DNA from: Ohtaekwangia sp.
Lineage (GTDB): Bacteria > Bacteroidota > Bacteroidia > Cytophagales > Cyclobacteriaceae
Assembly (NCBI GenBank): GCA_021155195.1
Contig: JAJNPV010000037.1
Location: 868,001-932,000 of the forward strand
Direction: 5' to 3'
DNA: 64,000 bases
Under the pieces are notes generated by a model, which was given only the letters and a program-made list of their open reading frames with translations, made no database searches and had not been told where the DNA came from. This document shows, in pieces, positions 44,028 to 53,568 of this stretch (positions are counted from its first letter, which is position 1; every line of letters begins with the position of its first letter). Both the position numbers and the translations under genes were made by a program.

Positions 44028-47000
44028 TTAACGTTTAAGTGTCAGGTATCCCGACATTGATTCTTTGGTGCTGGCAAATTCTATTTTATAGAAATAAACC
44101 CCACTGGGAAGTTCGCTGCCGTTCTTATTGAGTCCTTTAAAAACGTGCTCACGGTTATCATAATCAGCCACCTCAAAAACTTTATTTCCCCACCGATTGT
44201 AAATTGTAACTGTATTGCTTTGCGTTTCGGGTAACGCATCAATGTTTGCAATAATGAAGGTATCATTTTGGCCATCATTGTTTGGGGAGATTGCATTAAA
44301 GACTTCAATTTCCTGTTCTCCAGTTACCTCAATCTCTAACACTTGTTGTGCACAAGCACCCAACAAATCGCAAACCTGAATAGTAAGTTGATCAATGCCC
44401 GTAAAAGAATTGCCCAAATAGTCTATGGTGAGAATTCCATTCGCAATAGATGCCATTGCACCACTCGATGGCAAAGCTAATATTTCAAATGAAGTCAGAT
44501 CCAGGTTGTTATCAGCATCCGTCACTAGCAAAGAAAGATCAATAGTAGCTAAGCCTCCAATGGCAATATTGGTTGAAGTGGCTGTAATAATGGGTGGCTG
44601 ATTTGAACATGCTGCCCCGCCAATGGTTGCCACAACTGGAACTAAATTGCTTTCGCACGAACCATTCGCAATTGAAACATAGTAATTGGTTGTGTTATTT
44701 AATACGGGTGTCGTGAACGTGCTGTTTATCGCACCGGGGATAATTTCCATAATAGGATTGCCATCAGGATCAGAGCCATCTTCGTACCATCGGTAATTTC
44801 CATTGGTTCCCCCCGATGCATTGAGCACCACGCTTGCTGCAGTGCAACTGCCGGCACCGGTACCTATTGGTGCATTTGGTTTGGTTACCAAGGTTAACGT
44901 AATATTTGAACTTGTTATGGTGCCACATGCATTTGTAATTGTGCAACTGTATGTACCAGCATCTGAGTTAGTCGGGTTAATTAATTCAAGCGATGAGGAA
45001 GTTTCGCTGGGTATATCAACCGAATTTTTTTTCCATTGGTAAGTGAAAGGTGTTGTTCCCGATGCAGCGACAAAAAATTGGATTGGTTGGCCAAGACATG
45101 AAGTAGTTGATTGGGTTGTGAATGTTATTACTGGTGGCGAACAGGGCGGAGGACCCGAAGTATTTATTAAAACCCCAAAGTAATCTTCATAGAGATTATT
45201 TGAAGTGGCAATGATATCTTGCTTTGAATCGCCATTCACATCATGAAGTACAAAGCGATTACCACCTGAGTAATCTTTATCGATCAGTACAGAATTGGAA
45301 ATGCCGCCCACCGTTCCGCGGAATACAACAATTTGCCCTGGGCTTGACGTGTTAGTCCCCTGCGATCCGACAATCAAATCTTTTATGCCATCCCCATTCA
45401 TGTCATTATATCCCCACGGAAAACCACCAAGCGAAACTGCCATGGCTGTGCCGGTAAAGTTTCCCGAGCCATCGTTGATAAAATAATCATCGCCCGAACT
45501 GTTTGAAAATGTAATTACATCGGGCTTGTTATCTCCGTTCATATCATCTACCAGAAAGAAACTTCCATTTTGAATATATTGGGTAGTCCCTTCAGTAAAT
45601 CCACCTGATCCATTCCCTGTAAAGAGAACCATTCGGTTTATATTATTAAAATCCGCGATAATATCCTGGTTGCCATCTCCGGTAAAGTCGGCTGCTTTAA
45701 TTTCAGAAATGTTTTGTGAGGTAGGGATGGTAGTAGGTGCACTGAATCCACTCCCTGTTCCTGCAAGGATGCTAATTAAATTATTTGTGTAGCCAGATAC
45801 AGCAATGTCTATAAATGTATCATTGTTAAAATCGGCCACAGTCATTCGGCTGCCCGACAAGGCAGTAACAGGAATTGTGGTTAACAGAGTAAATGTGCCA
45901 TCTCCCGCCCCGGTAAAAATCGTTATGCTTGCTCCGGTCCAGTTAAGGGTTACAAGATCAAGATGGTTATCTTTATTATAGTCAATTGCTGAAATATATT
46001 GTGGTAAAGCACCCGTTGTATAGTTAGTAGATGTTTTAGCAAAGCGACCGTTACCTTGCCCTAGGTAAATGGAGACAATATTGCTGGCATACGTGATGGC
46101 AATATCAATTTTACCATCTTCGTTAAAATCGCCCTTTACAAGATCGCGCGGGTCTGTTGTGGTTGGATACTTAATGGGCGCGTTTGTAAAATAACCTGTT
46201 CCATCTCCTAAAAGCACATCGGCATAAGGCACTCCACCCCACGATCCTACACCCACTATGTCCAGGTTGTTGTCATTATTTACATCGGCTACTTCTAATC
46301 CTTGGCCATAGCCATTGGTTTCAAACTTTGCCAATAAGGTAAACACGCCCGTACCATCGCCCAACAGAATTCTGGTATTGGGGGTGTTCTGATTGTTATC
46401 GTTGGCAATGATATCGGGATGGGTATCTTTATTAAGATCGGCAACCGTGTATTCATCTCCTGTTTGGGGGAGAATAACCCGCGCAGAAAAATTTCCACTT
46501 CCATCATTTAACGTATAACCACTCGAAGCTAAAATATCAATATCACCATCGCCATCCAGATCGGCTGACGTAATTGGATTTCCACTGATGCCAAATGAAG
46601 TGATTGTAGGGCCGGGCGAATACGCGGTTCCGGTTCCATCACCAAACCAAACCTGAACCGTGTTGCCAACATACACAGCAAAATCTAGATTTGTATCGCC
46701 ATTAAAATCGGCAACGGTAATATCCCATATGTTTGGAATAGTAACAATGGTAGGCGCAGCAAAGCCACCACTACCATTTCCGAGATAGACATAAAGATTT
46801 TGAGGTGTACCCCGGTTGGTTACTAACACATCAGGGTTTCCATCTTTATTCATATCGCCTACGGCAATGCCTTGCGGTAAGTCTCCGGCTGCAAAATTTA
46901 TAGGTGCAGCTAGATTTCCAGCTCCATCACCAATGAGTAAGGAAAAATTGTCATTGCTCTGACTGCATGTAACAACATCTAGCTTTCCATCTTTGTTAAA

Positions 47001-47291
47001 GTCACCCACAGCCACATCGGTAGGATTTGTTGCCGAGGCAAAATTTCTTTTGTTACTGCCTGTAAAAGTTCCGGTGCCAGAGTTTAATAAAATAGTTATC
47101 TGCTGATTGGCGAGTCCATTAAAATGTATGCTCACAAAATCAATTCGGCCATCATTATTGAAATCACCTTTTGCCAACCCCTGTGGAGTGTTTGGTACGC
47201 TAATGATCGGCACTGTATTGAAAGTGACTTGCGCGGTAAGTTGAAACAGAATAAATAAGGAAAAGGCGAATATCAGGAAAAGTGTTTTCAT
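44028..47291 (-). CDS. T9SS cargo with 14 FG-GAP/VCBS repeats and CHU_C C-terminus
   Basis: 1087 residues from the ATG at 47291 (MKTLFLIFAFSLFILFQLTAQ signal peptide; a GTG at 47315 opens the frame). About 14 calcium-binding-type motifs such as DFNKDGKLDVV, DLDGDGDIDIL and DMNGDGIKDLI recur through residues 25-690, the pattern of FG-GAP/VCBS propellers. An Ig-like domain (TYQWKKNSVDI), an Ig_7 domain (NYRWYEDGSD), a cadherin-like domain and the gliding C-terminal domain (IYNRWGNKVFE, ELPSGVYFYKI) follow. It lies between the two kinase/regulator pairs, with a candidate operator (47348) in its promoter. Probably a secreted, surface-attached protein. Confidence 0.88.
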   Translation of the reverse strand: MKTLFLIFAFSLFILFQLTAQVTFNTVPIISVPNTPQGLAKGDFNNDGRIDFVSIHFNGLANQQITILLNSGTGTFTGSNKRNFASATNPTDVAVGDFNKDGKLDVVTCSQSNDNFSLLIGDGAGNLAAPINFAAGDLPQGIAVGDMNKDGNPDVLVTNRGTPQNLYVYLGNGSGGFAAPTIVTIPNIWDITVADFNGDTNLDFAVYVGNTVQVWFGDGTGTAYSPGPTITSFGISGNPITSADLDGDGDIDILASSGYTLNDGSGNFSARVILPQTGDEYTVADLNKDTHPDIIANDNNQNTPNTRILLGDGTGVFTLLAKFETNGYGQGLEVADVNNDNNLDIVGVGSWGGVPYADVLLGDGTGYFTNAPIKYPTTTDPRDLVKGDFNEDGKIDIAITYASNIVSIYLGQGNGRFAKTSTNYTTGALPQYISAIDYNKDNHLDLVTLNWTGASITIFTGAGDGTFTLLTTIPVTALSGSRMTVADFNNDTFIDIAVSGYTNNLISILAGTGSGFSAPTTIPTSQNISEIKAADFTGDGNQDIIADFNNINRMVLFTGNGSGGFTEGTTQYIQNGSFFLVDDMNGDNKPDVITFSNSSGDDYFINDGSGNFTGTAMAVSLGGFPWGYNDMNGDGIKDLIVGSQGTNTSSPGQIVVFRGTVGGISNSVLIDKDYSGGNRFVLHDVNGDSKQDIIATSNNLYEDYFGVLINTSGPPPCSPPVITFTTQSTTSCLGQPIQFFVAASGTTPFTYQWKKNSVDIPSETSSSLELINPTNSDAGTYSCTITNACGTITSSNITLTLVTKPNAPIGTGAGSCTAASVVLNASGGTNGNYRWYEDGSDPDGNPIMEIIPGAINSTFTTPVLNNTTNYYVSIANGSCESNLVPVVATIGGAACSNQPPIITATSTNIAIGGLATIDLSLLVTDADNNLDLTSFEILALPSSGAMASIANGILTIDYLGNSFTGIDQLTIQVCDLLGACAQQVLEIEVTGEQEIEVFNAISPNNDGQNDTFIIANIDALPETQSNTVTIYNRWGNKVFEVADYDNREHVFKGLNKNGSELPSGVYFYKIEFASTKESMSGYLTLKR

Positions 47292-47347
47292 AGTGCAGAT
47301 TGTTTTTTCTGGCACCTAAAAATCAGCAATAAGAAGATGAGAGGGTA

Positions 47348-47363
47348 TTACATAATCATGTAG
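47348..47363. promoter_or_regulatory. candidate operator, palindrome site C
   Basis: TTACATAATCATGTAG, 57 bp upstream of the ATG at 47291. It shares TAATCATGTAG (11 bp) exactly with site B. Confidence 0.5.
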
Positions 47364-47488
47364 GGGAAAGTAGCAAGCTAGAATTTGGATTTACGAATAA
47401 ACCCAACCTTGCAGCTATGATGGATAAATAGACGCGCAATTTTGGGCGCATCCCAACTTCGGGTTTGAATCCCACTAACACATTTTCC

Positions 47489-48118
47489 TTACACTAATTT
47501 TTCATTCAGTGCTTTAGAAACCGCTTCGGTTTGCGAATGAACTTGTAACTTTTCATACACTTTTTTAATGTGCGCACGAATAGTATCCACCGTAACAGAA
47601 AATTCGACCGCCATCATTTTGTAACTATTCCCCTTTGACAAGGAGGTAAGTATTTCCTGCTCGCGAGGAGTAAGGCTATAAGGATTGACGTTGATGGGCT
47701 TTTGCAGAGAGGAAATGACCATGTGTGCAATAGAAGGTGACATCGGTGCGCCTCCGTTCAGCACTTCATTCATAGCGTCAAATAACTTAGTTGAAATATG
47801 CTTTTTTAATAAATAACCTGAGGCGCCTGCACAAATAGCATCAAATACGTGTTGGGTATCGTCAAACACAGTAAGCATAATAATGGGTATTGTGCTTCCA
47901 CCTCCTCTAAGTCGCTTAACCGCCTCAATGCCGGTGCGTCCTGGCATATCAATATCCATCAAAATTATCTGTGGCTTATGCTCTGCCACCTGCCAATCGG
48001 CCAGCAGCACATTGTTGTATGCCCCCACTACTTGAAATTGTTGATCCAATTCAACAATGGTACAAATGCTTTCGCGAAGCATATCATTGTCTTCATAAAT
48101 AAGAACTGACAAAGCCAT
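47489..48118 (-). CDS. NarL/LuxR-family response regulator B
   Basis: 209 residues. Receiver: phosphoacceptor D55 in LMDIDMPGRTG, T in MLTVFDD, K in LLKKHIS. LuxR HTH: TPREQEILTSLSKGNSYKMMAVEF with the recognition region TVDTIRAHIKKVYEKLQV. It parallels regulator A almost residue for residue in length and motifs, so the two pairs arose by duplication. Its kinase B lies upstream on the same strand with 127 bp between. Site B overlaps the kinase B stop. Confidence 0.92.
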   Translation of the reverse strand: MALSVLIYEDNDMLRESICTIVELDQQFQVVGAYNNVLLADWQVAEHKPQIILMDIDMPGRTGIEAVKRLRGGGSTIPIIMLTVFDDTQHVFDAICAGASGYLLKKHISTKLFDAMNEVLNGGAPMSPSIAHMVISSLQKPINVNPYSLTPREQEILTSLSKGNSYKMMAVEFSVTVDTIRAHIKKVYEKLQVHSQTEAVSKALNEKLV

Positions 48119-48237
48119 ATCTAATTCAACATGTTGAGACTAAATTCTAAAAAATCAAAGCTGTATAATTTTTAATTCCAATCTTGCGTATTGAATTCTG
48201 CTTGAACAAATAAACCATATTCAAACCTAAATACCCA

Positions 48238-48253
48238 TACCCTAATCATGTAG
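48238..48253. promoter_or_regulatory. candidate operator, site B (half-site)
   Basis: TACCCTAATCATGTAG; it overlaps the kinase B stop codon, 119 bp upstream of regulator B. The bases around the TGA are shared with site A although the encoded residues differ. Confidence 0.45.
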
Positions 48254-50252
48254 TAGAAAAGGATACTTCAACGCTCGTTCCTTGATTGGGCGCAGTTTTT
48301 AAAGTAAACGTTGCCCCTAATGATGCTGCCCTGAACCTCATATTTCTTAGGCCATTTCCGTGTAGCACCTGTTCTTCATTAAACCCTTTTCCATTGTCGG
48401 CTACCATTAGGGTTAAGTGTTGATTTGTTTTTTTAAGTGCAATGGTTATGTGAGTTGCTGCGCTGTACTTGGCGGCATTGTTAATTGCTTCTTTAAAAAG
48501 TAAAAGGAGATTTTTTCGCTTTTCTGCATCTAAGAATATTTCATTCACCGATTCTGCATCAAACTGATAGTTGATATTTTTTGGTTCAAGTATTTCGCCA
48601 GCAAACACTTTCATCTTTACGATGACCTTCTCAACGGAATCATTTTGAGGATTGATTGACCATACCATATCGGCCATACTTTCCATCATTTGAGAAGATT
48701 GCTCCGAAATCCGATTGAGGTGCTGATTATTGCCGTGTGGATTTTCGCGCATGGCAATCTTGCTAATGATGTTAATGGTGGAGAGGGTGGATCCGATATC
48801 ATCATGTAGGTCGCGTGCCAGCGAATTACGCATGCTTTCAATTTCAGCTTGTCGCTTTACTCTGTTTTGAATCCGATAACGGTTTACCAGCAGGGTGGCA
48901 ATAATGAATATTAGTATAGAGGTGATGATCACACCGGTTTGTATGGCTTGTTGTCGTGCCAATTCAAGTGTTTTTAATTCTTGCTCTTTTTCTAACAGCA
49001 CGATTTTGTTTTCTTTTTTCTCCAACTCGTATTTCGCCTGGGTCTCTTCCATTAGTTGCCGATTTTCAGTTTGTGAAATGCTGTCTTTTAGAGAAACAAA
49101 TTTTTGGTGTATAGCAAGTGCTTTCTTATAGTCACCTATCTTTTCATGTGCTTCACTGATTGCTGAGTAAGTATCCACTAGCAAATAAAAATTGTGTGTC
49201 GCTTTAGCAGCAGTGCTTGCAGAATCTAAATACACTAGCGCAGTAGTATTTTTTTTAAGGATGAGGTAAGCCTGCCCAATCGCTGAATAAGCGTAGGCTA
49301 TGATGGGTTTTGCCGAAATACTTTTCGCCAGTACAAGAGATTGCTTATAGTTTATTAGTGCATCCTGATGTTGCTCTTTATCAAAATAAATGTTGCCAAT
49401 GTTTTGAAGTACTTCGGCAGCGCTTCGAGAATCATTCAAACTTGAATAAAGCGATTGGGCTTGCCGATATTCCAGTAAGGCACTATCATACTTGGTTAAC
49501 TTGCGATAGATACGTCCTAATAGTTTGTGGGCATAACCAATGGAAGAAGTAAATGACTTTTGCTTAGCAATAGCCATGCTTTGTTGTGCATATTGCAAGG
49601 CTTTATCATAATTACCCAGTCGGTATTCAATGTTGCCAATGTTAGATAAGGCTAAGCATTGACCATAGTCATCGGCTAACGGATTCTCATACAATTTTGC
49701 TGCCTTGATAAAATAATCAAGTGCCTGGTGATAATTGCTTTCTTCGAGAAATACATTCCCGTAATTATTATACACGCCCGCTTCTACCCGAAAATTCTTT
49801 ACCTGTTTTGCAAGCGTTAATGACTCATCCAAATAAAAGCGAGCCGAGTCCATTTCTGATTTTCGCATAAAGCTGTGGCCAAGGCCCGAGCAAACTTCTG
49901 CCTGTCCTGAGGCATCCTGTCTTAGTATCGCACTTCTTTTTGCTCGATGGAAGTACATGATTGCCGAGTCGAACAATGCCTGGCTTTGAAATGCAGCAGC
50001 AAGCGAAAAGGCATTTTCAAAAATTCCTTTCTCAAACTGTATCCGGGTGGAAAGTACCAATCCGGCTTTTGCGGTTTCAATCGCTTTTTTGGGGTTCGAT
50101 TTTGTGAGCTCATCGGCTAGAAAGCTTAAAAGAATAGTTTTGGTTGAATCGATTTTAGTAGTGCGGATAAGGGAATTCAAGCTATCAGCCTTTTGAGCTT
50201 TGCTACTGGTGAACACAAGCAGTAGTAGAAATAGAAAAGCGAATGTTTTCAT
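48246..50252 (-). CDS. TPR-containing sensor histidine kinase B
   Basis: 668 residues from the ATG at 50252 (MKTFAFLFLLLLVFTSSKAQ signal peptide; a TTG at 50267 opens the frame). About eight TPR-like repeats (residues 60-370, for example YNNYGNVFLEESNYHQALDYF), a Glu/Lys-rich coiled coil, one membrane helix (TGVIITSILIFIIATLLV), the HisKA_3 domain with H483 (RDLHDDIGSTLS) and an ATPase with EAINNAAKYS, VADNGKGFNEE and LHGNGLRNMRFRA. Together with regulator B it makes a two-component system; the periplasmic TPR region probably binds its signal or a partner. Confidence 0.93.
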   Translation of the reverse strand: MKTFAFLFLLLLVFTSSKAQKADSLNSLIRTTKIDSTKTILLSFLADELTKSNPKKAIETAKAGLVLSTRIQFEKGIFENAFSLAAAFQSQALFDSAIMYFHRAKRSAILRQDASGQAEVCSGLGHSFMRKSEMDSARFYLDESLTLAKQVKNFRVEAGVYNNYGNVFLEESNYHQALDYFIKAAKLYENPLADDYGQCLALSNIGNIEYRLGNYDKALQYAQQSMAIAKQKSFTSSIGYAHKLLGRIYRKLTKYDSALLEYRQAQSLYSSLNDSRSAAEVLQNIGNIYFDKEQHQDALINYKQSLVLAKSISAKPIIAYAYSAIGQAYLILKKNTTALVYLDSASTAAKATHNFYLLVDTYSAISEAHEKIGDYKKALAIHQKFVSLKDSISQTENRQLMEETQAKYELEKKENKIVLLEKEQELKTLELARQQAIQTGVIITSILIFIIATLLVNRYRIQNRVKRQAEIESMRNSLARDLHDDIGSTLSTINIISKIAMRENPHGNNQHLNRISEQSSQMMESMADMVWSINPQNDSVEKVIVKMKVFAGEILEPKNINYQFDAESVNEIFLDAEKRKNLLLLFKEAINNAAKYSAATHITIALKKTNQHLTLMVADNGKGFNEEQVLHGNGLRNMRFRAASLGATFTLKTAPNQGTSVEVSFSTT

Positions 50253-50377
50253 AAATGCATTGACCAAGATAGTAAATTGTGAGTCGTGGTTTATTACAGT
50301 GAGGTAATGTTGAATATTTGATAATTCAATGTGAGTGACTCAAAGCCGAACTGCATTCATATCTTCTGTTTTTTTGT

Positions 50378-50385
50378 TAGTTTTG
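50378..50385 (+). promoter_or_regulatory. -7 promoter element of ftsK
   Basis: TAGTTTTG, a full TAnnTTTG match, 17 nt before the ATG at 50403. Confidence 0.5.
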
Positions 50386-50402
50386 AGTACTTTTTAAACT
50401 AG

Positions 50403-52856
50403 ATGGCAGAAAACACCTATAAATCCAACACCTTTAAAAAACCTGAAAAGGAAAAAAAATCAAAGTCAGCTAAATCAAAAACCCGCTTCAACTTCGATTT
50501 TATTAAAGACCCACGATTTGCACTGGCGGCTGGGTTCTTCTTGTTGATCACCTCACTTTATTTATTCACTTCTTTTCTGTCTTATCTCTTCACGGGCAAA
50601 GCCGATCAAAGTGTGATGGAAGCATTGTGGAGCACAAACATTGGCGAGTCGGGGAGCGAAGTAGATAACTGGTTAGGTTTGTACGGTGCAGTTACTTCAC
50701 ATTTCTTAATTTTTAAATGGTTAGGTATCTCGGCATTTTTTATTCCTCCACTTTTATTTTTAGTGGGGTTTAAATTGGTGTTTAAAAGAGAACTCGTTTC
50801 TATTTTTTCAGCTTTTATTCTTTCGGTCTTTGCCGGACTGTGGCTTAGTCTTTTATTGGGTTACATCACTCATAACATGGCTGGGGTTAGTGAAATTGGT
50901 TTTATCAGTGGCGGCTTAGGCTATGAACTAGCAAAAATCTCGGCAGGACTTTTTGGATGGGGAACATTCTTAATTTTGGTACTCTCTCTTTTTATCTTCA
51001 TCATTTACTATTTCAATGTAACTGCTATCAACGCGTTTCAGGTTAGAGATCCTAAACCAATGGGTAATGATGCTCTGTTGCCTGATGAGGATATAATCAT
51101 TAAGCCAACCTATACCGAAGATAGTGACAACTGGCCTGTTAAGGAGGTTGAGCCTGAACCTGATTTGGTTCTAAATAATGAAGTTGAAGAAATACCTACC
51201 TCAACTGAACTAGACCTTGATGTAATACCCAAAAAACAATCAGCGGTTGAAAAGGTAAGTGAACCTATCTTTACCATTGAAGAACCAATCAGTGATACTG
51301 ATCAGGTTGCCGAGCAATTGGTAGAGGCTCATGGTGTCTATGATCCAACCTTAGAACTAAGCAAATATAAATTTCCTACACTTGAACTATTGAATGAGTA
51401 TGAAGCCAGCAAAGTTCAGGTTACGCAGGAAGAGTTAAATCAAAACAAGGATCGGATTTTAACCACGCTCACCAATTTTAAAATTGGAATTCAAAGTATA
51501 AAAGCAACTATTGGCCCCACCGTTACATTATATGAGATCGTTCCTGAGGCGGGAATAAAAATTTCACGCATTAAAAATCTTGAAGATGACATCGCGCTAA
51601 GCCTTGCTGCGCTTGGTATTCGTATCATCGCACCGATTCCCGGCAAGGGAACTATTGGTATTGAGGTACCTAATAAGAATCGTGAGATGGTGGGCATTCG
51701 TTCGGTACTGGCTACAGAGCGTTTCCAAAAGACAGATAAAGATTTACCAATTGCTATCGGTAAGACTATTAGCAATGAGTTGATGGTAATTGATCTTACC
51801 AAGATGCCACACTTGTTGGTGGCCGGTGCAACCGGCCAAGGTAAATCAGTTGGGTTAAATGTGATTCTGGCATCATTGCTTTATAAGAAACATCCGAGTC
51901 AGCTTAAGTTTGTGCTGGTTGATCCGAAGAAAGTGGAGATGTCGCTCTTTAGTAAAATCGAACGGCATTACCTGGCTAAACTTCCCAATAGCGAAGAGGC
52001 AATCATTACCGATACGAAGAAAGTTGTTCATACCCTCAATTCCTTGTGTATCGAAATGGAGAACCGGTATGAAATTTTAAAAGATGCCGGAGCGAAGAAT
52101 TTGAAAGAATATAACGCCAAGTTTGTTGCCCGTAAACTCAATCCAAAAGAAGGTCACCGTTTTTTACCCTACATCGTTTTAGTAATTGATGAGTTGGCCG
52201 ATTTGATGATGACTGCAGGAAAGGAAGTGGAAACTCCTATTGCACGTTTGGCGCAGTTAGCGCGGGCTATCGGTATTCATTTGGTTCTTGCTACACAACG
52301 CCCTTCAGTAAATGTTATTACAGGTGTTATCAAAGCAAACTTCCCGGCTCGTTTATCTTTTAGAGTAACTTCAAAAATCGACTCGCGCACTATTTTGGAT
52401 ACCGGTGGAGCTGATCAATTGATTGGACAGGGAGACATGCTACTTTCTACAGGTTCTGAGATTGTTCGCTTGCAAAGTCCGTTTGTTGATACACCTGAGA
52501 TCGAACGCATCTGTGAATTTATTGGTTCACAGCGTGGGTATGACTCGGCTTATATGTTGCCTGAGTTTGAAGGGGAGGATGAAGGTGGCGCTGCCTCAGT
52601 CGATTTAGCGGAACGCGATGCTCTATTTGAGGAGGCAGCCAGATTATTGGTGCAACATCAGCAAGGAAGTACCTCATTGCTTCAGCGAAAGTTGAAATTA
52701 GGATATAATCGTGCAGGTCGTTTGATAGATCAGTTGGAAGCAGCTAAAATTGTGGGTCCGTTCGAAGGCTCAAAGGCACGCGAAGTTTTAATTAAAGATC
52801 CGATGAGTTTGGAACAATTATTGAACGAATTGAAGGAAAAACACACGCAATCCTAA
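50403..52856 (+). CDS. ftsK: FtsK/SpoIIIE DNA translocase
   Basis: 817 residues. It pumps DNA at the division septum and activates Xer recombination. Four or five membrane helices lie at about 40-215, then a Glu/Pro-rich linker. The motor has Walker A GATGQGKSVGLN (near residue 475), Walker B IVLVIDELADLMM, and ARLAQLARAIGIHLVLATQRPSVNVITG. The C-terminal gamma winged helix (RKLKLGYNRAGRLIDQLE) reads DNA. The family start and length fit. The lolA-like gene follows after 9 nt, as in other Bacteroidota. Confidence 0.95.
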   Translation: MAENTYKSNTFKKPEKEKKSKSAKSKTRFNFDFIKDPRFALAAGFFLLITSLYLFTSFLSYLFTGKADQSVMEALWSTNIGESGSEVDNWLGLYGAVTSHFLIFKWLGISAFFIPPLLFLVGFKLVFKRELVSIFSAFILSVFAGLWLSLLLGYITHNMAGVSEIGFISGGLGYELAKISAGLFGWGTFLILVLSLFIFIIYYFNVTAINAFQVRDPKPMGNDALLPDEDIIIKPTYTEDSDNWPVKEVEPEPDLVLNNEVEEIPTSTELDLDVIPKKQSAVEKVSEPIFTIEEPISDTDQVAEQLVEAHGVYDPTLELSKYKFPTLELLNEYEASKVQVTQEELNQNKDRILTTLTNFKIGIQSIKATIGPTVTLYEIVPEAGIKISRIKNLEDDIALSLAALGIRIIAPIPGKGTIGIEVPNKNREMVGIRSVLATERFQKTDKDLPIAIGKTISNELMVIDLTKMPHLLVAGATGQGKSVGLNVILASLLYKKHPSQLKFVLVDPKKVEMSLFSKIERHYLAKLPNSEEAIITDTKKVVHTLNSLCIEMENRYEILKDAGAKNLKEYNAKFVARKLNPKEGHRFLPYIVLVIDELADLMMTAGKEVETPIARLAQLARAIGIHLVLATQRPSVNVITGVIKANFPARLSFRVTSKIDSRTILDTGGADQLIGQGDMLLSTGSEIVRLQSPFVDTPEIERICEFIGSQRGYDSAYMLPEFEGEDEGGAASVDLAERDALFEEAARLLVQHQQGSTSLLQRKLKLGYNRAGRLIDQLEAAKIVGPFEGSKAREVLIKDPMSLEQLLNELKEKHTQS

Positions 52857-52865
52857 TTATTAATA

Positions 52866-53507
52866 ATGAAAAAGTACTTTTTTGCCCTTCTGCTAACGTT
52901 TGTTGGCTCTTTGTCCTATTCTCAGTACGATCCTAAGGCACTTGAAATTCTAGAGGCTATGAGCGCAAAATATAAAGCGATCACTGCCTTTGAGGCCAAC
53001 CTCACAACCGGATTAACCAACGAATCGGAGGGAGTGAAGGAAGAGTTTAAAGGAAAAATCACTGTAAAGGGAGATAAATTCAGGCTGTTATTAGATGATC
53101 AGGAAATCATCAATAATGGTACCACCGTGTGGACTTACTTACCGTCCGCCAAGGAAGTGAACATCGATAATTTCGATTCAAGTTCAGATGAGATCAATCC
53201 TTCCAAGATTTTTGATATGTATAAGAAGGGTTTTAAGTATTTGTATATAGGCGACAAAACCGAAAATGGCGTATTGAGTGAAGAAGTTGATTTGGTGCCT
53301 GAGAAAAAAGACGCTCAATATTTTAAGATCAAGATGATGATCTCGAAAAAGGACAAGAGCATAATGAGTTGGACCATGTTCGACAAGTCTGGAAATCGGT
53401 ATAAATACTCGATTACTAAATTTGTTCCCAACCTAAAAGTGGAGGATTCTTTCTTCACCTTCGATACTAAAAAATACCCTGGCGTAGAAGTTATTGACTT
53501 GCGCTGA
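52866..53507 (+). CDS. LolA-like outer-membrane lipoprotein carrier
   Basis: 213 residues. A signal peptide ends YSQ, and the mature chain begins YDPKALEILEAMSAKYKAITAFEANLT. KGDKFRLLLDDQEIINNGTTVWTYLPSAKEV is the LolA-type open-barrel pattern. Proteins of this family carry lipoproteins across the periplasm; Bacteroidota members encoded after ftsK are usually annotated this way. It is 9 nt downstream of ftsK and likely co-transcribed with it. Confidence 0.85.
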   Translation: MKKYFFALLLTFVGSLSYSQYDPKALEILEAMSAKYKAITAFEANLTTGLTNESEGVKEEFKGKITVKGDKFRLLLDDQEIINNGTTVWTYLPSAKEVNIDNFDSSSDEINPSKIFDMYKKGFKYLYIGDKTENGVLSEEVDLVPEKKDAQYFKIKMMISKKDKSIMSWTMFDKSGNRYKYSITKFVPNLKVEDSFFTFDTKKYPGVEVIDLR

Positions 53508-53568
53508 TAATTGGTTGATTGTTATGGGTTCTTAACCTTTCTTTGCAGAAGCGTTTAAAAACCCATCA

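Noticed and set aside
47440..47480. A GGGTTTGAATCCC stretch that resembles a tRNA T-arm, possible tRNA fragment or attachment site
   Set aside because: The stem pairs only three bases, there is no acceptor or anticodon arm nearby and no mobile element or integrase adjacent. Most likely chance.
50267..50402. ATTACAGTGAGGTAAT upstream of kinase B as a sixth operator
   Set aside because: It shares only part of the consensus (a GTAAT/ATTAC arm), not the conserved ATCATGT half, so it was not counted.
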